Positions 34,990 through 44,248 of a stretch of 64,000 bases of DNA are shown piece by piece. The notes under the pieces are model-generated. The model saw only the letters and a program-made list of their open reading frames with translations, was not told the origin of the DNA and did no database searches. This DNA comes from Streptomyces griseoincarnatus (GTDB lineage: Bacteria > Actinomycetota > Actinomycetes > Streptomycetales > Streptomycetaceae), in assembly GCA_014649575.1 (NCBI GenBank), contig BMTH01000015.1:62001-126000 (forward strand), read 5' to 3'. The translations under genes were made by a program, and so were the position numbers. Within the stretch, counting starts at the first letter, position 1; each line of letters starts with the position of its first letter.

Positions 34990-35757
34990 ATGGCGGTCCT
35001 CGTCGCGCTGGGCGCGTTCCTGATGACGCTGGCCGGCGGCTGGTCGGCACACCGTGTGACCGACCGCCGCCACCTGGTGCTGGGCCTGGCCGGCGGACTG
35101 ATGCTCGGCGTGGTCGGCCTGGAACTCCTTCCGGAGTCCCTGGAGGCCGCCGGCACCGAGCTGTACGGCGTACCGGTGGCGCTGCTCCTCTTCGTCGCCG
35201 GCTTCCTGCTGGCGCACCTGGTGGAACGACTCCTCGCCCACCGCCCCCGGCATCTCGACCCCGCTCGAGCCGGGGGGACCCCCATGACCGCGCACGGTGC
35301 GGCGGAGAACCACGGCCGCACACCCGAGGTGGGCCTCACCGCCGCGGCGGCGATGGTCGGGCACAGCGCGATGGACGGCGTGGCGATCGGCGCCGCCTTC
35401 CAGGTCGGCGGCGGCATGGGCGCCACCGTCGCGGTCGCCGTGATCGCCCACGACTTCGCGGACGGCTTCAACACGTACACCCTCGCCCACGCCTACGGCA
35501 ACGCCCGCCGCCGCGCCCTCGCGATGCTGTGGGCGGACGCCGCGGCGCCGGTCGTGGGCGCCGCCTCCACCCTGTTCCTCACGATCCCTGAGCCGCTGCT
35601 CGGCGGCTACCTCGGCCTGTTCGGCGGCGCGCTGCTCTACCTCGCGGCGGCCGAGATCCTGCCCGAGGCGCACCACGCCCACCCGGCCCGCTCCACGCTG
35701 GTGTGCACGGTCGCCGGGGTGCTGTTCATCTGGCTGGTCGTGAGCGCCGCCCACTGA
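34990..35757 (+). CDS. ZIP-family metal transporter
   Basis: A 255-residue protein (ATG 34990; an in-frame GTG at 34954 is also possible) with about seven or eight membrane segments. The ZIP metal-transport helices are seen as MVGHSAMDGVAIGAAFQ and VIAHDFADGFNTYTLAH; the usual HSxxDG and HDxxDG metal-binding motifs are intact. A short histidine-containing loop lies between the two halves. It imports a divalent metal, most often zinc. Its position between the two cobalamin operons suggests cobalt uptake for B12 in this organism, which is inference only. It is convergent with cobI, with 17 bp between the stops. Confidence 0.87.
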   Translation: MAVLVALGAFLMTLAGGWSAHRVTDRRHLVLGLAGGLMLGVVGLELLPESLEAAGTELYGVPVALLLFVAGFLLAHLVERLLAHRPRHLDPARAGGTPMTAHGAAENHGRTPEVGLTAAAAMVGHSAMDGVAIGAAFQVGGGMGATVAVAVIAHDFADGFNTYTLAHAYGNARRRALAMLWADAAAPVVGAASTLFLTIPEPLLGGYLGLFGGALLYLAAAEILPEAHHAHPARSTLVCTVAGVLFIWLVVSAAH

Positions 35758-35774
35758 CCGCCCGTCGGTCCGCC

Positions 35775-36506
35775 TCACAGCTTCCCGCCCCGTCCGCCCG
35801 CACGCCGGGGCGGCGCGATCAGCGTCGACAGATACGGCAACGGCGTCCCGTCCATCTCCGCCGCGGACCGCACGGACTCGTCCGCCAGCCCCAGCGCGGA
35901 CCCCCACACGGCGTCGTCGAGCCGCCCGGTCTCCCGCAACGCCGCGGCGACCTCACCGGCCTGCCGCCCGAACTTGTAGGCGACGACGGTGCCGGGCCCG
36001 GCAAGGGCCTCCTTCAGCACGGCGCTCCCGGCGGTGACCGGCACCAGCGTCAACGGCTCGGTCCCCTCGGTCAGCACGGCCCCGGACCGGGCGGCGAGAT
36101 CCTGCATGGCGGTGATTCCGGGCACGGTCTCGACCGTCACCCCCGGCACGAGCTCCCCGACGGTCTGCGCGAGATAGGTGAAGGTCGAATAGACGTTGGG
36201 ATCCCCGATGGTCGCGAACGCCACGGAACCGCGCTCCCGCAGCAGCCCGGCGACCCGCTCACCGGCGGCGTCCCAGGCGGCCTCCCGCCGCTTCCTGTCC
36301 GTCCGCTCGTTCAACGCGAACACGACCCGGACGACCTTCTCCGCGGGCACGTAGTGCAGCACGGTCGCCTCGGCCCGCCCCCGCTCACCCGTGTCCATCA
36401 CGGGTACGACGACGACCTCGGCGGCCCGCAGCGCGTTGACCCCCTTGACGGTCACCAGTTCCGGGTCGCCGGGTCCGACGCCCACCCCGGTCAGCCTGCT
36501 GCTCAT
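35775..36506 (-). CDS. cobI: Precorrin-2 C20-methyltransferase
   Basis: ATG 36506 overlaps the cobB stop by four bases; a start twelve bases upstream is less likely. The 243-residue product has RLTGVGVGPGDPELVTVKG, TFTYLAQTVGELVPGV, the SVAFATIGDPNVYSTF motif and VVAYKFGRQAGEVAAAL, all signatures of the C20-methylase family. It adds the methyl group at C20 in the ring-contraction pathway. It is the last gene of the riboswitch-led block. The six carboxy-terminal residues are Gly-rich, of no evident significance. Confidence 0.94.
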   Translation of the reverse strand: MSSRLTGVGVGPGDPELVTVKGVNALRAAEVVVVPVMDTGERGRAEATVLHYVPAEKVVRVVFALNERTDRKRREAAWDAAGERVAGLLRERGSVAFATIGDPNVYSTFTYLAQTVGELVPGVTVETVPGITAMQDLAARSGAVLTEGTEPLTLVPVTAGSAVLKEALAGPGTVVAYKFGRQAGEVAAALRETGRLDDAVWGSALGLADESVRSAAEMDGTPLPYLSTLIAPPRRAGGRGGKL

Positions 36507-38002
36507 GACGTCCGGCACCTCTCCACGAACCGACGGGCGACACCGGGCGCCGACGCCCAGTGGGTGTGCAGATAACTGGCGTGCACGCCGCCTTCGACGA
36601 ACCCTTCGACCCGCCGCTCGGGCACACGCACCCCCCAGGCGGGAGAGGCCCCGGCCCCCGGCTCGACGACCGTCCGATGGAACTCGTGCCCCCGCATCCG
36701 CGTCCCCGAGGCGGCCAGCACGCTGTCACTCACGGCCACGGCGTCCCGGTACCCGAGCGTCAACCGCTCCGACATCCGCGCGGAGGCGTCCAGCACGCCG
36801 CACATGGGCATCCCGTCCAGCTCCCGGCACAGATACAGCAGCCCGGCACACTCGGCGGCAACGGGCGCCCCACTCGCGGCAACCCCGGAGATCCGCTTGC
36901 GCAGCGCCTCGTTGGCGGACAGTTCGGAGGCGTACACCTCGGGGAACCCCCCACCGATGACGACCCCTGAGGTCCCTTCCGGCAACTCCTCGTCGCGGAG
37001 GGGGTCGAAGGTGACGACCTCCGCCCCGGCGGCGGTCAACAACTCGGCCTGCTCGGCGTAGGAAAAGGAGAACGCGGCCCCGCCGGCGAGGGCGACGACA
37101 GGGCTGCCCGCCTTCTTGACGGGCGTGGCAGCCACTGCCGGCCCGTCCGGCGCTTGAGGACGAGGCCCGCCAGGGCCGACAGGGGGTTCCGGGGGCGCAG
37201 CCCCCGGGGAAGGGGAGGCAAGGGGCGGCGGGGGCGAAGAAACAAGCGCCTCACCCGCATCCCAAGCCGCACCCGCCAGGGACCCCGCACTGCACGCGAG
37301 GGCGACAAGCCCTTCGAGGTTACACCCCTCCGCGACCTGCGCCCCCATCGCCTCCACGGCGGCAACGGCGGCAGCCGCCCGCTCGGCCACGGGCACCAGC
37401 CCCAGATGCCGAGACGGAGTCTCGACCGGCGCGGCCCGCCGCAACACCCCCAGCACGGGAATCCCGGTCGCCTCCAACGCCTCCCGCAGCACGACCTCGT
37501 GCCGATCCGAAGCGACCTTGTTGAGGATCACGCCCCCGACCCGAACCTCCGGGTCGAAGCTCACGAACCCATGCACCAGCGCCGCCACCGACCGAGCCTG
37601 CGCCGACGCGTCGACCACCAGCACCACCGGCGCCCGCAGCACCTTCGCCACCTGCGCGGTGGACGCCAGCTCCCCCTCCCCGGAGGCCCCGTCGAACAGC
37701 CCCATCACGCCCTCGACGACGGCGATGTCGCACCCCCGCGCGCCGTGCGCGAACAGGGGCGCCATCAGCTCGGCCCCGCACAGGTACGCGTCGAGGTTCC
37801 GCCCCACCCGCCCCGTGGCGAGCGCGTGGTACCCGGGATCGATGTAGTCGGGCCCCACCTTGTGCGGCGACACGGCCATCCCGCGCGCGGACAACGCGGC
37901 CATCAGCCCCGTGGCCACGGTGGTCTTCCCGCTCCCGGAGGCGGGCGCGGCGATGACCAGCCGGGGAACGGAGCGGACTGACCCGACGGCCGCCCCCGTC
38001 AC
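36503..38002 (-). CDS. cobB: Cobyrinic acid a,c-diamide synthase, with a repeat-derived linker
   Basis: The GTG at 38002 overlaps the cobO stop; a second GTG at 38005 is an equal alternative. The product is about 499 residues. Residues 10-250 are a P-loop amidation domain (APASGSGKTTVATGLM, DYIDPGYHALATGRVGRNLD). A class I glutamine amidotransferase domain with nucleophile Cys in APVAAECAGLLYLC forms the last 210 residues. Between them lies an unusual stretch of about 45 residues rich in Pro, Gly and Ala (PPPPLASPSPGAAPPEPP, then GGPRPQAPDGPAVAA). The DNA for it contains an intergenic-type repeat (37138-37217). The enzyme amidates the a and c carboxylates with glutamine. Confidence 0.93.
   Translation of the reverse strand: MTGAAVGSVRSVPRLVIAAPASGSGKTTVATGLMAALSARGMAVSPHKVGPDYIDPGYHALATGRVGRNLDAYLCGAELMAPLFAHGARGCDIAVVEGVMGLFDGASGEGELASTAQVAKVLRAPVVLVVDASAQARSVAALVHGFVSFDPEVRVGGVILNKVASDRHEVVLREALEATGIPVLGVLRRAAPVETPSRHLGLVPVAERAAAAVAAVEAMGAQVAEGCNLEGLVALACSAGSLAGAAWDAGEALVSSPPPPLASPSPGAAPPEPPVGPGGPRPQAPDGPAVAATPVKKAGSPVVALAGGAAFSFSYAEQAELLTAAGAEVVTFDPLRDEELPEGTSGVVIGGGFPEVYASELSANEALRKRISGVAASGAPVAAECAGLLYLCRELDGMPMCGVLDASARMSERLTLGYRDAVAVSDSVLAASGTRMRGHEFHRTVVEPGAGASPAWGVRVPERRVEGFVEGGVHASYLHTHWASAPGVARRFVERCRTS
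37138..37217 (+). repeat. Streptomyces intergenic-type repeat embedded in the cobB coding sequence
   Basis: On the plus strand it reads CCGTCCGGCGCTTGAGGA, then CGAGGCCCGCCAGGGCCG, then GGGGGCGCAGCCCCCGGGG. From memory this is the core of a repeat that is common between Streptomyces genes. Here it is in frame and codes for the Pro/Gly/Ala linker of CobB. It contains the GGGGGC-GCA-GCCCCC and GGCCC-GCCA-GGGCC hairpins. No stop codon results in the cobB frame. Confidence 0.7.
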
Positions 38003-38598
38003 CACTCGATCCCCCTCTGTCCCTTCTGTCCGACGTCCATCGGATGCTTCACCTTGGACATGTCGGTCACCAGATCGGCGAGGTCCACCAGCTCCGCCGG
38101 CGCGTTACGTCCGGTGATCACCACATGCTGCGTCCCCGGCCGCTCCCGCAGCACGGACACGACCTCGGCGGTGTCGACCCACCCCCAGTGCATCGGGTAG
38201 GCGAACTCGTCCAGCACGTACAGCCGGTAGGTCTCGGCGGCCAGGTCCCGCTTGACCTGCTCCCAGCCCTCGCGGGCCTTCTCCTCGTTGTCCATCTGCG
38301 CGTCGCGCTGCACCCAGGACCAGCCCTCGCCCATCTTGTGCCAGGCGACGGACCCGCCCTCACCGGAGTCCCCGAGCACCCGCAGCGCACGCTCCTCGCC
38401 GACCTTCCACTTCGCCGACTTGACGAACTGGAACACCCCGATCGGCCACCCTTGGTTCCAGGCGCGCAACGCCAGCCCGAACGCGGCGGTCGACTTCCCC
38501 TTGCCCACGCCCGTGTGGACGACGACGAGCGGCCGGTTCCGCCGCTGGCGCGTCGTCAGACCGTCCTCCGGCACGACACTCGGCTGCCCCTTCGGCAC
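37999..38598 (-). CDS. cobO: Cob(I)yrinic acid a,c-diamide adenosyltransferase
   Basis: A 199-residue protein with the P-loop VVHTGVGKGKSTAAFG, the VFQFVKSAKWKVGEERAL stretch, WSWVQRDAQ and YVLDEFAYPMHWGWVD. These are the standard motifs of the CobA/CobO/BtuR adenosyltransferases, which attach the 5'-deoxyadenosyl group to cobalt using ATP. It overlaps cobB at one end by GTGA and abuts the chelatase subunit gene at the other (the last base of one is the first of the next). It therefore belongs to the riboswitch-led operon. Confidence 0.95.
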   Translation of the reverse strand: MPKGQPSVVPEDGLTTRQRRNRPLVVVHTGVGKGKSTAAFGLALRAWNQGWPIGVFQFVKSAKWKVGEERALRVLGDSGEGGSVAWHKMGEGWSWVQRDAQMDNEEKAREGWEQVKRDLAAETYRLYVLDEFAYPMHWGWVDTAEVVSVLRERPGTQHVVITGRNAPAELVDLADLVTDMSKVKHPMDVGQKGQRGIEW

Positions 38599-40586
38599 TA
38601 CGCGGCCCTCCTCTGTACGTCCTTCACCAAGCCGGCGATCGAGTCGGCCCGCAGCTCGTCCAGCGTCACGGCGGTCCCGCCCAGCTCACCGGCGAGCCGC
38701 CCGGCCAGCCCGAGCCGCACCGGCCCCGACTCGCAGTCCACGACCACGGAGGCGACGCCCTCCGCCGCGAACAGCCGCGCCGCACGCGACGCCAGCGCGA
38801 CAGGCTCCGGACCACCCGTCGCCCGCCCGTCCGTCACCACGACGACCAGCGCCCGCCGTGCGGGGTCCCGCAACCGCTCCACCCGCAGCACGTCGTGCGC
38901 CTTGAGCAGGCCCGCCGCCAGCGGGGTGCGTCCGCCGGTCGGCAGCGACTCCAGCCGGGCCGCCGCCGCGTCCACCGACGAGGTGGGCGGCAGCGCGACA
39001 TCCGCCGCCGACCCGCGGAAGGTCACCAGGCCGACCTTGTCCCGCCGCTGGTAGGCGTCGAGCAGCAGCGACAGCACGGCACCCTTCACGGCGCCCATCC
39101 GCTGCCGCGCGGCCATCGACCCGGAGGCGTCCACGACGAACAGCACGAGGTTCCCCTCGCGGCCCTCCCTGGTCGCCTGACGCAGATCGTCCCGGCGCAC
39201 GACGAGACCGCGCCCCGAACGTCCCCGCGCCCGCTGGTGCGGAGCCGCCGCCCGGACGGTCGCCGCGAGGTGCAGTTTGGTCAGGGTGCCCTGAGGACGG
39301 CGCGCGCCCGTCGTCCGCCCGTGCTCGGTCCGGGCCCGCGACCGCCGTCCGGCGGCCCCCTCGCCGATTCCGGGGACGCTCAGCACCTTGGTGCGGAAGG
39401 GCTCCGCCGCCGGCGCGGGGGACTGCTCCCCGGCGCCTCCGGGCGCGGGCTCACCCTCACCACCCTCGGGCTGGGCGCCGGCGCCGTCCCCCGCAGGACC
39501 TTCGTCCGGCCCGGGCTGTCCACCACCCCCGCCGGGACCACCGCCGTCCCCGTCCGGGTCGGGGCCGTCGTCCCCGGAGGACTCCTCCAGCGTCTCGTCG
39601 AGCTTGTCCTCGTCCAGCCCCGGCGCGTCGAACGGGTTGCGCCGCCGACGGTGGGGGAGGGCCAGCAGCGCGGCCTGCCGCACGTCCTCCGCCAGCACCT
39701 CCGTCCGTCCGGCCCACGCGGCCAGCGCGGTCGCCGTGCGCGCCATCACGATGTCGGCCCGCATGCCGTCCACCTCGAACGCGGCACACGTCGCCGCGAT
39801 CTGCCGCAGCGCACCGTCCCCCAGCCGCACCGACGGCAGCAACTCCCGCGCCGCGACGATCCGCTGCCGTACGGCTGCCTCCTCGTCGGCCCACCGTGCG
39901 GCGAACCCGGCGGGGTCGTCGTCGTACGCCAGCCGTCGCCGGACGACCTCGACCCGCTGGTCCGGCTCCCGGGAGGCGGAGACCTCGACGGTCAGCCCGA
40001 ACCGGTCGAGCAACTGCGGGCGCAGTTCGCCCTCTTCCGGATTCATCGTCCCGACGAGCAGGAACCGCGCCGCGTGCCGCACGGACACGCCCTCGCGCTC
40101 CACGTACGAGGCGCCCATCGCCGCAGCGTCCAGCAGCAGATCGACCAGATGGTCGTGGAGGAGATTCACCTCGTCCACGTACAGGATGCCCCGGTGCGCG
40201 GCGGCCAGCAGTCCCGGTTCGAACGCCTTCACGCCCTCCGCCAGTGCCCGCTCGATGTCGAGCGCGCCGACCAGCCGGTCCTCGGAGGCGCCGACGGGCA
40301 GCTCCACCATCCGCGCGGGACGGGACGCACCGCCGCCTGCGCCCTCGTGCGGTCCGTCCGGACATCCCGGGTCGGGCGAGGCCGGGTCGCAGGAGAACCG
40401 GCAGCCGGGCACCACCGAGACCTCCGGCAGCAGCGTGGTCAGCGCACGCACGGCGGTGCTCTTCGCGGTGCCCTTCTCGCCCCGCACCAGCACACCGCCG
40501 ACGGACGGCGACACCGCGTTCAGCAGCAGCGCGAGCCGCAGGTCGTCCTGGCCCACGACGGCCGTGAAAGGAAAGGGGGTGGTCAC
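38598..40586 (-). CDS. Magnesium/cobalt chelatase ATPase subunit (ChlI-ChlD fusion)
   Basis: GTG 40586 overlaps the cobN stop. The 662-residue protein has an AAA+ domain (about 1-330, Walker A GEKGTAKST at 36-44, Walker B GILYVDEVNLLHD, sensor FLLVGTMNPEEGELRPQLLDR in parts: FLLVGTMNPEEG), a long Asp/Gly/Pro/Glu-rich linker (about 355-430), and a C-terminal von Willebrand A domain with the MIDAS motif DASGSM. With CobN it should form a cobaltochelatase that inserts cobalt late, powered by ATP. In many bacteria the two halves are separate CobS and CobT proteins; here one fused BchI/BchD-like protein stands beside cobN, as in other actinomycetes. Confidence 0.9.
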   Translation of the reverse strand: MTTPFPFTAVVGQDDLRLALLLNAVSPSVGGVLVRGEKGTAKSTAVRALTTLLPEVSVVPGCRFSCDPASPDPGCPDGPHEGAGGGASRPARMVELPVGASEDRLVGALDIERALAEGVKAFEPGLLAAAHRGILYVDEVNLLHDHLVDLLLDAAAMGASYVEREGVSVRHAARFLLVGTMNPEEGELRPQLLDRFGLTVEVSASREPDQRVEVVRRRLAYDDDPAGFAARWADEEAAVRQRIVAARELLPSVRLGDGALRQIAATCAAFEVDGMRADIVMARTATALAAWAGRTEVLAEDVRQAALLALPHRRRRNPFDAPGLDEDKLDETLEESSGDDGPDPDGDGGGPGGGGGQPGPDEGPAGDGAGAQPEGGEGEPAPGGAGEQSPAPAAEPFRTKVLSVPGIGEGAAGRRSRARTEHGRTTGARRPQGTLTKLHLAATVRAAAPHQRARGRSGRGLVVRRDDLRQATREGREGNLVLFVVDASGSMAARQRMGAVKGAVLSLLLDAYQRRDKVGLVTFRGSAADVALPPTSSVDAAAARLESLPTGGRTPLAAGLLKAHDVLRVERLRDPARRALVVVVTDGRATGGPEPVALASRAARLFAAEGVASVVVDCESGPVRLGLAGRLAGELGGTAVTLDELRADSIAGLVKDVQRRAA

Positions 40587-43500
40587 TGGTCGTCGCCCTC
40601 CGAGTCGCCTTCGAGGTCGCCCTCGAGTTCCAGGTAGGTGGCGCGCAGCCGCTCCAGCGTGTCGGCGTCCGGCTCCGCCCACAGTCCGCGGTCCGCCGCC
40701 TCCAGGAGCCGTTCCGTGATGCCGCGCAGCGCCCAGGGGTTGGACTTCTTCATGAAGTCGCGGTTCTCCGGCGAGAACACGTACTCCGCGCTGAGCTTCT
40801 CGTACATCCAGTCGTCCACGACCCCGGCCGTGGCGTCGTACCCGAACAGGTAGTCCACGGTGGCCGCCATCTCGAAGGCGCCCTTGTAGCCGTGCCGACG
40901 CATGGCTGCCATCCAGCGCGGATTCACCACCCGCGCCCGGAACACCCGGTGCGTCTCCTCGCCCAGCGTGCGCGTCTTCACCTGGTCCGGGGTCGCCGAG
41001 TCGCCGACGTACGCCTCCGGGCTCGCGCCCGTGAGGTGCCGGACCATGGCGACCATGCCGCCGTGGTACTGGAAGTAGTCGTCCGCGTCGACGAGGTCGT
41101 GCTCCCGCGTGTCCACGTTCTTCGCCGCGACCGTGATCCGGCGGAACGCCGTCTCCATGTCGCCGCGCGCCGCGCGCCCGTCGAGCCCGCGCCCGTAGGC
41201 GTAGCCGCCCCAGACCGCGTACACCTCGGCGAGGTCGGCGTCGGAGCGCCAGTTCCGGGCGTCGATCAGCGGCAGCAGCCCCGCCCCGTACGCCCCCGGC
41301 TTGGAGCCGAAGATGCGCGCGGTGGCCCGCCGCCGGTCACCGTGTTCCGCCGCGTCCTCCTCGACGTGCGCCCGTACGTAGTTGGAGTCGGCGGGCTCGT
41401 CCAGCTCGGCCACCGCCCGCACCGCGTCGTCGATCAGTCCCACGACGTGCGGGAAGGCGTCACGGAAGAACCCGGAGATGCGGACCGTGACGTCGATGCG
41501 GGGCCGGCCCAGCTCCTCCAGCGGGACCACCTCGAAGCCGGTCACGCGCCGCGACGCGTCGTCCCACACCGGCCGGCACCCGAGCAGCGCCAGGATCTCC
41601 GCGATGTCGTCGCCCTGCGTGCGCATCGCGGACGTGCCCCACACCGTCAGGCCGACGGACTTCGGGTAGGCGCCCGTGTCCTCCAGGTACCGCCGGACCA
41701 GCGAGTCCGCGAGCGACTGACCGACCTCCCAACTCAGACGCGAGGGGATCGCCTTGGGGTCGACCGAGTAGAAGTTCCGGCCGGTCGGCAGCACGTTGAC
41801 CAGTCCGCGCGTCGGCGATCCCGAGGGACCCGCGGGCACGTACCCGCCGTCCAGCGCCCGCAGGATGTGCCCGATCTCGTCCGAGGTGCGCTCCAGCCGG
41901 GGCACGACCTCCTCGCACGCGAACCGCAACACGGCGACCGCGTCGGGAAGTTCGGTGCCCAGCACCTCACGCACCAGGCCCGGCACCGTGTCCGCCGCCC
42001 AGCCGCGCCGCTCCATGCCCTCCGCGAGCCGTCGGCACAGCTGCTCCAGCAGGTCGATCGCGTCGGCGGCCGTACGGGACGGGCCGTCGGCCAGGTCCGT
42101 CAGCTCCACCGGCGCCTTCACCGGCGCGCCCGGCTCGGCCAGCAGCTCCTTCTCCACCAGCCCGAAGTGCGCCGCGAGACAGGCCCGCAGACCCGGCAGC
42201 GCGTTCGCCCGTCCGCCCCACACCTGCGAGGCGCGCAGCACCGCCAGCACCAGGTTCACGCGCGGCTCGCCGACCGGCCCGCCGCCGAGGATGTGCAGGC
42301 CGTCGCGGATCTGCACGTCCTTGATCTCGCACAGGTAGCCGTCGATGTGCATGACGAACTCGTCGAACGCGTCGTCGTCCGGCTGGTCGTCGACACGCAG
42401 GTCGTGGTGCAGCTCGGCGGCCTTCACCAGCGTCCAGATCTGCGCCCGCACGGCCGGCGCCTTCGCCGGGTCGAGGTCGCTGACCAGCGCGTACTCGTCG
42501 AGCAGCTGCTCCAGCTTCGCCAGGTCGCCGTAGGTGTCGGCGCGGGCCATCGGCGGCACCAGGTGGTCGACGACCGTGGCGTGCCCGCGCCGCTTGGCCT
42601 GGGTGCCCTCCCCGGGGTCGTTGACGATGAACGGGTAGACCAGCGGCAGGTCGCCCAGCACCGCGTCCGGCGCGCACCCCGCGCTCAGCCCGAGGCCCTT
42701 GCCGGGCAGCCACTCCATCGTGCCGTGCTTGCCCATGTGGACGACCGCGTCGGCGCCGAAGCTGTTCTCCAGCCAGCGGTAGGCGGCCAGGTAGTGGTGG
42801 GACGGCGGCATGTCGGGGTCGTGGTAGATCGCGATGGGGTTCTCCCCGAAGCCGCGCGGCGGCTGGATCATCACCACGACGTTCCCGAACCGCAGGGACG
42901 CCAGCACGATGTCGTCCCCGTCGACGTAGAGGGAGCCCGGGGGCTCGCCCCACGCCTCGGTCATCGCGTCCCTCAACTCCGGGTCCAGCGTTGCGAACCA
43001 GGCCCGGTAGTCGGCCAGCGGCACCCGCGCGGGCGCCGCGGCCAGCTGGTCCTCGGTCAGCCACTCGACGTCGTGGCCGCCCGCCTCGATCAGCCGGTGG
43101 ATCAGCTCGTCACCCTCGGACGGGTGCCCCTCGACGACGTACCCGGCGTCCCGCAGCGCGTCCAGCACGCGCACGGCCGACGCGGGCGTGTCCAGGCCCA
43201 CCGCGTTCCCGACGCGCGAGTGCTTCGTCGGGTACGCGGTGAAGACCAGCGCCAGCTTCTTGTCCGCGTTCGGCTTGTGCCGCAGCGCCGCGTGCCGCAC
43301 GGCGATCCCGGCGACCCGCGCGGCCCGCTCGGGGTCGGCGACGTACACCGGGACGTCGTCCGGGCCCTGTTCCTTGAAGGAGAACGGGACGGTGATCAGC
43401 CGGCCGTCGAACTCGGGGATGGCGACCTGCATGGCCGCGTCCATGGGGGAGAGGGCCGCGTCGGACTCCTCCCAGGCCGCGCGGGAGGTCGTGAGGCACA

Positions 43501-44248
43501 GCCCTTGCAGCACCGGCACGTCCAGCTCGGCGAGCGCGCCGACGTCCCAGGCCTCCTCCTCGCCGCCCGCCGACGCCTGCGAGGCGTGGCTGCCGCCGGC
43601 CGCGAGGACCGTGGCGACCAGCGCGTCCGCCCGGCCCAGCAGCTCGTACAGCGCGGGGTCCGCGCCCCGCAGTGAACCGCAGTACACGGGCAGGGCGTTC
43701 GCGCCGCGCGCCTCGATCGCGTCGCACAGGGTGTCCACGAAGGCGGTGTTGCCGCTGAGTTCGTGGGCGCGGTAGAAGAGCACGCCGACGGTCGGGCGTC
43801 CCGGATGCGTGACCCGGGAACCGTGCACCCCGAACTCCGGCATCCTGCGCGGCTCCTCGAAGCCCTCGCCGGTCAGCAGCACGGTGTCCGACAGGAAGCG
43901 CGCCAGTTCGGCGAGGTTCTCCGGGCCGCCCTCGACGAGGTAGCGCAGCGCCTCGGCCACCACGCCCGCCGGGACGCTCGACTCGGCCATCAGCTCCGCG
44001 TCGGGCACGCTCTCCCCGCCGAGCAGCACCGTGGGGACGCCGGCCGCCTTCAGCGCGGCCAGTCCGTCCTCCCAGGCGCGCTTGCCGCCCAGCAGCCGCA
44101 CCAGCGCCACGTCGGCGCCGTCGAGCAGCGCGGGCAGTTCCTCCGTGACGTCGACGCGGGTGGGGTTGCCGATGCGGTAGCCGGCGCCGGAGGCCCGGGC
44201 CGCCAGCAGGTCCGTGTCGGCGGTCGACAACAACAACACAGTGCTCAT
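40583..44248 (-). CDS. cobN: Cobaltochelatase subunit CobN
   Basis: A 1221-residue protein, close to the usual size, starting MSTVLLLSTADTDLLAARA. The CobN/BchH/ChlH body is recognised from LFYRAHELSGNTAFVDTLC, VFTAYPTKHSRVGNAVGLD, DAVVHMGKHGTMEWLPGKG, YPFIVNDPGEGTQAKRRGH and the C-terminal LTGASPEAYVGDSATPDQ. It binds the corrin substrate and cobalt in the ATP-dependent late chelation step with the ATPase encoded next to it. The gene overlaps cobQ by four bases at its 5' end and the chelatase gene at its 3' end. An alternative reading on the other strand is discarded. Confidence 0.96.
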   Translation of the reverse strand: MSTVLLLSTADTDLLAARASGAGYRIGNPTRVDVTEELPALLDGADVALVRLLGGKRAWEDGLAALKAAGVPTVLLGGESVPDAELMAESSVPAGVVAEALRYLVEGGPENLAELARFLSDTVLLTGEGFEEPRRMPEFGVHGSRVTHPGRPTVGVLFYRAHELSGNTAFVDTLCDAIEARGANALPVYCGSLRGADPALYELLGRADALVATVLAAGGSHASQASAGGEEEAWDVGALAELDVPVLQGLCLTTSRAAWEESDAALSPMDAAMQVAIPEFDGRLITVPFSFKEQGPDDVPVYVADPERAARVAGIAVRHAALRHKPNADKKLALVFTAYPTKHSRVGNAVGLDTPASAVRVLDALRDAGYVVEGHPSEGDELIHRLIEAGGHDVEWLTEDQLAAAPARVPLADYRAWFATLDPELRDAMTEAWGEPPGSLYVDGDDIVLASLRFGNVVVMIQPPRGFGENPIAIYHDPDMPPSHHYLAAYRWLENSFGADAVVHMGKHGTMEWLPGKGLGLSAGCAPDAVLGDLPLVYPFIVNDPGEGTQAKRRGHATVVDHLVPPMARADTYGDLAKLEQLLDEYALVSDLDPAKAPAVRAQIWTLVKAAELHHDLRVDDQPDDDAFDEFVMHIDGYLCEIKDVQIRDGLHILGGGPVGEPRVNLVLAVLRASQVWGGRANALPGLRACLAAHFGLVEKELLAEPGAPVKAPVELTDLADGPSRTAADAIDLLEQLCRRLAEGMERRGWAADTVPGLVREVLGTELPDAVAVLRFACEEVVPRLERTSDEIGHILRALDGGYVPAGPSGSPTRGLVNVLPTGRNFYSVDPKAIPSRLSWEVGQSLADSLVRRYLEDTGAYPKSVGLTVWGTSAMRTQGDDIAEILALLGCRPVWDDASRRVTGFEVVPLEELGRPRIDVTVRISGFFRDAFPHVVGLIDDAVRAVAELDEPADSNYVRAHVEEDAAEHGDRRRATARIFGSKPGAYGAGLLPLIDARNWRSDADLAEVYAVWGGYAYGRGLDGRAARGDMETAFRRITVAAKNVDTREHDLVDADDYFQYHGGMVAMVRHLTGASPEAYVGDSATPDQVKTRTLGEETHRVFRARVVNPRWMAAMRRHGYKGAFEMAATVDYLFGYDATAGVVDDWMYEKLSAEYVFSPENRDFMKKSNPWALRGITERLLEAADRGLWAEPDADTLERLRATYLELEGDLEGDSEGDDQ

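Noticed and set aside
40892..43675. Very long open frame antisense to cobN (over 900 codons)
   Set aside because: It runs opposite to a clearly identified CobN protein and is rich in Arg, His and Val as expected of a shadow frame in GC-rich DNA; no start-site or motif support.
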